Source: JACZQZ01 sp046756945
GTDB taxonomy: Bacteria; Pseudomonadota; Alphaproteobacteria; Rhodospirillales; 2-02-FULL-58-16
Length of the DNA stretch: 34,107 nucleotides
Direction: 5' to 3'
NCBI GenBank assembly: GCA_046756945.1
Contig: JBHHXI010000011.1
Span: forward strand, 1-34,107
Shown: positions 32,505 through 34,107 of the stretch, piece after piece
Layout of the letters: every line of letters begins with the position of its first letter
How positions within the stretch are numbered: the stretch's first letter is position 1
The notes under the pieces: generated by a model
Seen by the model: the letters and a program-made list of their open reading frames with translations, nothing else
The model's database searches: none
Told to the model about the DNA's origin: nothing
Position numbers and translations under genes: made by a program

Positions 32505-33020
32505 ATGAACATGATGTGGCCCCCGGCCCCCTCGGACTGCGGCGCCGTGGTGTGCGCGGCCGAGGCGCTGGGCATTCGCGAATACGATTTCTTCCGCCTG
32601 GCTTTTCGGCGCTGGTCGGGGGGCGAGCCCGACGGGAAAGCGCTGGAACGGACCTTCGTCGCCTATATGTTCCACCAGCGCGTGCCGCCCTGTGTCCGCC
32701 ATCTCAGCCGCGAAGTCCTGCAACTGAAGGGATCCGGCACCCTCAGACCCGGCGCCTTCGGTGTCGCGGCGTTCGAGCGGCGCCAGCCGCTGCCGCGATT
32801 GGGCCGGTTTTCCTGGCGTCTTTTCGCGGGGGCGATCGTTATCCTTTTTCTGATGTCCCTGGACGTGAGTTATATGCGGGACCGGTCCATTCCCCTGGGA
32901 TGCCCGGGCGCTACGGGGTCCATGTTCTTCGACCGTCTGGCCGGCTTTTTCAAGGGCGGGGCGGAGCGCGCCTGCCCGGATTTCGCCTATCCCGGCACCG
33001 GGGACGCGCCGAAGCCTTGA
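32505..33020 (+). CDS. Single-pass membrane protein, first of a tandem paralogous pair
   Basis: I do not recognise this family. The ATG at 32505 follows GGGGAGA and gives 171 residues; the frame is open from 32418, but the extra part is not shared with the paralog. The N-terminal domain has DCGAVVCAAEALGI, then EYDFFRLAFRRWSGG, ERTFVAYMFHQRVP and RHLSREVL. A membrane segment lies at about 105-122 (LFAGAIVILFLMSL), followed by a short tail with two Cys (PLGCPG and ERACPDF). The positive residues before the membrane segment suggest that the N-terminal domain is cytosolic and the tail periplasmic. It ends 12 bases before its paralog. Confidence 0.75.
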   Translation: MNMMWPPAPSDCGAVVCAAEALGIREYDFFRLAFRRWSGGEPDGKALERTFVAYMFHQRVPPCVRHLSREVLQLKGSGTLRPGAFGVAAFERRQPLPRLGRFSWRLFAGAIVILFLMSLDVSYMRDRSIPLGCPGATGSMFFDRLAGFFKGGAERACPDFAYPGTGDAPKP

Positions 33021-33032
33021 GCAGGGAGCGGT

Positions 33033-33527
33033 ATGGGTTTAATCGAGGCCAAGATTCCCGATGACTGCACTGCGGTGCTCGACGCCGCGGCGGTCCTGGA
33101 CATGCGCGAGATCGACTTTTTCCGCCTCGCCTTCCGCCGCTGGTTCGGCCGGGACATCCGGGACTCCGAGATCGAGCGCGTCTTTGCCGCGTATATGTTC
33201 CGAAATATCGTGCCCTCATGGGCGCGCCATTTCAGCCGCCACGTTCTGGCCCGGGCCACCGACGGCCGGTTGGACGCGGCCGAACTCGGCGCCCTGAAGT
33301 ACACGCGCCCACCGCCGCCACCCCGTCATGGCCGGTTTTACGTCGGTATCACGGCGGCGCTGATGGTGCTCTATTGCGTGGCGTTGCTGAACGTCAGCTA
33401 CGACCCCGGGACGTCGGCGCCGATGCCCTGTTACGGCGGGCCGGGGTTCCGGTTCATCTCGGAGCTGGCGCACGCCGTCAGCGGCAAGGAGCCGCCGTCC
33501 TGCGAGGCCGTGAAGGACCTTCGCTGA
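33033..33527 (+). CDS. Single-pass membrane protein, second of a tandem paralogous pair
   Basis: The 164-residue product aligns by eye with the preceding one along its length. Shared elements are DCxAV, REIDFFRLAFRRWFG, ERVFAAYMFRNIVP, RHFSRHVL, PRHGRF, a membrane segment at about 104-124, LNVSY, and two Cys in the tail (PMPCYGG and PPSCEAV). GGGAG precedes the ATG. A region GRLDAAELG resembles half of an EF-hand loop but lacks the first acidic residues. Function is unknown. Duplication with conserved architecture suggests a heteromeric pair or recent expansion. Confidence 0.78.
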   Translation: MGLIEAKIPDDCTAVLDAAAVLDMREIDFFRLAFRRWFGRDIRDSEIERVFAAYMFRNIVPSWARHFSRHVLARATDGRLDAAELGALKYTRPPPPPRHGRFYVGITAALMVLYCVALLNVSYDPGTSAPMPCYGGPGFRFISELAHAVSGKEPPSCEAVKDLR

Positions 33528-33591
33528 TCCCCGCCGGGCACCCGGGCCATGGAGGGCGGCTGTTTCCGGCTCGCGGGCCGAGGAGGGTAGA

Positions 33592-34074
33592 ATGATACAG
33601 GGTCTTCACCACAACGCGTATCGTTGTCGGGATTCGGAGGAAACCAGGAAATTCTTTGAAGATTTCCTGGAGTTGCGCCTCGCCGGCGCACTGGAAATCG
33701 ATGAAACGATGACGGGACGGAAAGCAAGGGTCCTCCACACATTTTACGAAATGGGTGACGGATCATATCTCGCATTTTTCGAGGCGCCGGACCAACCGTT
33801 CGAGTTCAAAAAGCAGCATGACTTCGACCTTCACATTGCGCTCGAAGTTGATATGGACACCCTGCAAAGAATGTTCGAACGCGGTAACGCCCTGAACATC
33901 GAAACACGGGGGATAACCGACCACGGTTTCCTCAATTCGATTTACTTCAGAGACCCCAACGGATACGTCATCGAGCTCACCGCGAAAACAGCGGACCATG
34001 ACGCGCGGATGGATCCTGACAAGAATAACGCGCGACAAATCCTCGATAGTTGGCAGTCGTCGAAATCCGCCTGA
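33592..34074 (+). CDS. VOC-superfamily (glyoxalase/dioxygenase fold) protein
   Basis: The 160-residue product follows GAGGAGGG and begins MIQGLHHNAYRCRDSEETRK, the usual first strand and helix of a vicinal-oxygen-chelate domain. Candidate metal ligands are His6 or His7, a Glu in YLAFFEAP, the His in DFDLHIALEV and the Glu in PNGYVIELTA. Enzymes of this fold include glyoxalases, extradiol dioxygenases and epimerases; the reaction cannot be told from sequence. The gene is visibly less GC-rich at third positions than its neighbours, which hints at a different origin. Confidence 0.85.
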   Translation: MIQGLHHNAYRCRDSEETRKFFEDFLELRLAGALEIDETMTGRKARVLHTFYEMGDGSYLAFFEAPDQPFEFKKQHDFDLHIALEVDMDTLQRMFERGNALNIETRGITDHGFLNSIYFRDPNGYVIELTAKTADHDARMDPDKNNARQILDSWQSSKSA

Positions 34075-34107
34075 ATTTCCTGCCTCCGTCTCCCGTGCGC
34101 GTTCGCC

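Noticed and set aside
33033..33527. EF-hand calcium site in the second paralogous membrane protein
   Set aside because: Only the second half of the loop (DGRLDAAE) fits. The first acidic ligands are missing and the paralog lacks the motif.

Overview
This window is a GC-rich bacterial chromosome segment, most likely from an alphaproteobacterium of the Rhodospirillales type. That placement is inferred from gene order (secY-adk-rpsM with no rpmJ, map or infA, and no rpsD between rpsK and rpoA), from an ATP12-family F1-ATPase chaperone, and from the rplQ - Deg protease - rarA - RluC-type synthase - HAD phosphatase order. No rRNA, tRNA, CRISPR array, transposase or integrase was seen.

Region 1 (1-18332) holds the 3' part of rpoC and then one dense array of str, S10 and spc genes: rpsL-rpsG-fusA-tuf-rpsJ-rplC-rplD-rplW-rplB-rpsS-rplV-rpsC-rplP-rpmC-rpsQ-rplN-rplX-rplE-rpsN-rpsH-rplF-rplR-rpsE-rpmD-rplO-secY-adk. 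No gap from rpsL to adk reaches 40 bases and several genes overlap. The only large gap is the roughly 300 bases between rpoC and rpsL. It holds a near-consensus promoter and a leader with mutually exclusive stems ending in an intrinsic-terminator-like hairpin, so it is a candidate attenuator for the whole array.

Region 2 (18333-20913) is a separate alpha operon, rpsM-rpsK-rpoA-rplQ, with its own strong promoter (TTGACT-N16-TATAAT) and a clear terminator after rplQ.

Region 3 (20986-29753) carries housekeeping genes: a Deg/HtrA periplasmic protease overlapping rarA, an RluC-type pseudouridine synthase, a convergent secreted Sel1-repeat protein with an unusual inverted-repeat spacer between the two, then an HAD phosphatase, a large AsmA-family protein with an internal 81-residue tandem duplication, and an ATP12 chaperone.

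Region 4 (29754-34107) looks accessory. An exported MsrA and an exported YHS-domain protein are bracketed by an exact 21-base direct repeat whose left copy is the 3' end of the ATP12 gene, which suggests insertion of a small block there. A SAM-dependent methyltransferase follows, then a tandem pair of paralogous single-pass membrane proteins of a family I do not recognise, and a VOC-superfamily protein with visibly lower GC. The most novel items are the leader switch, the repeat-bracketed msrA-YHS block and the paralogous membrane pair.
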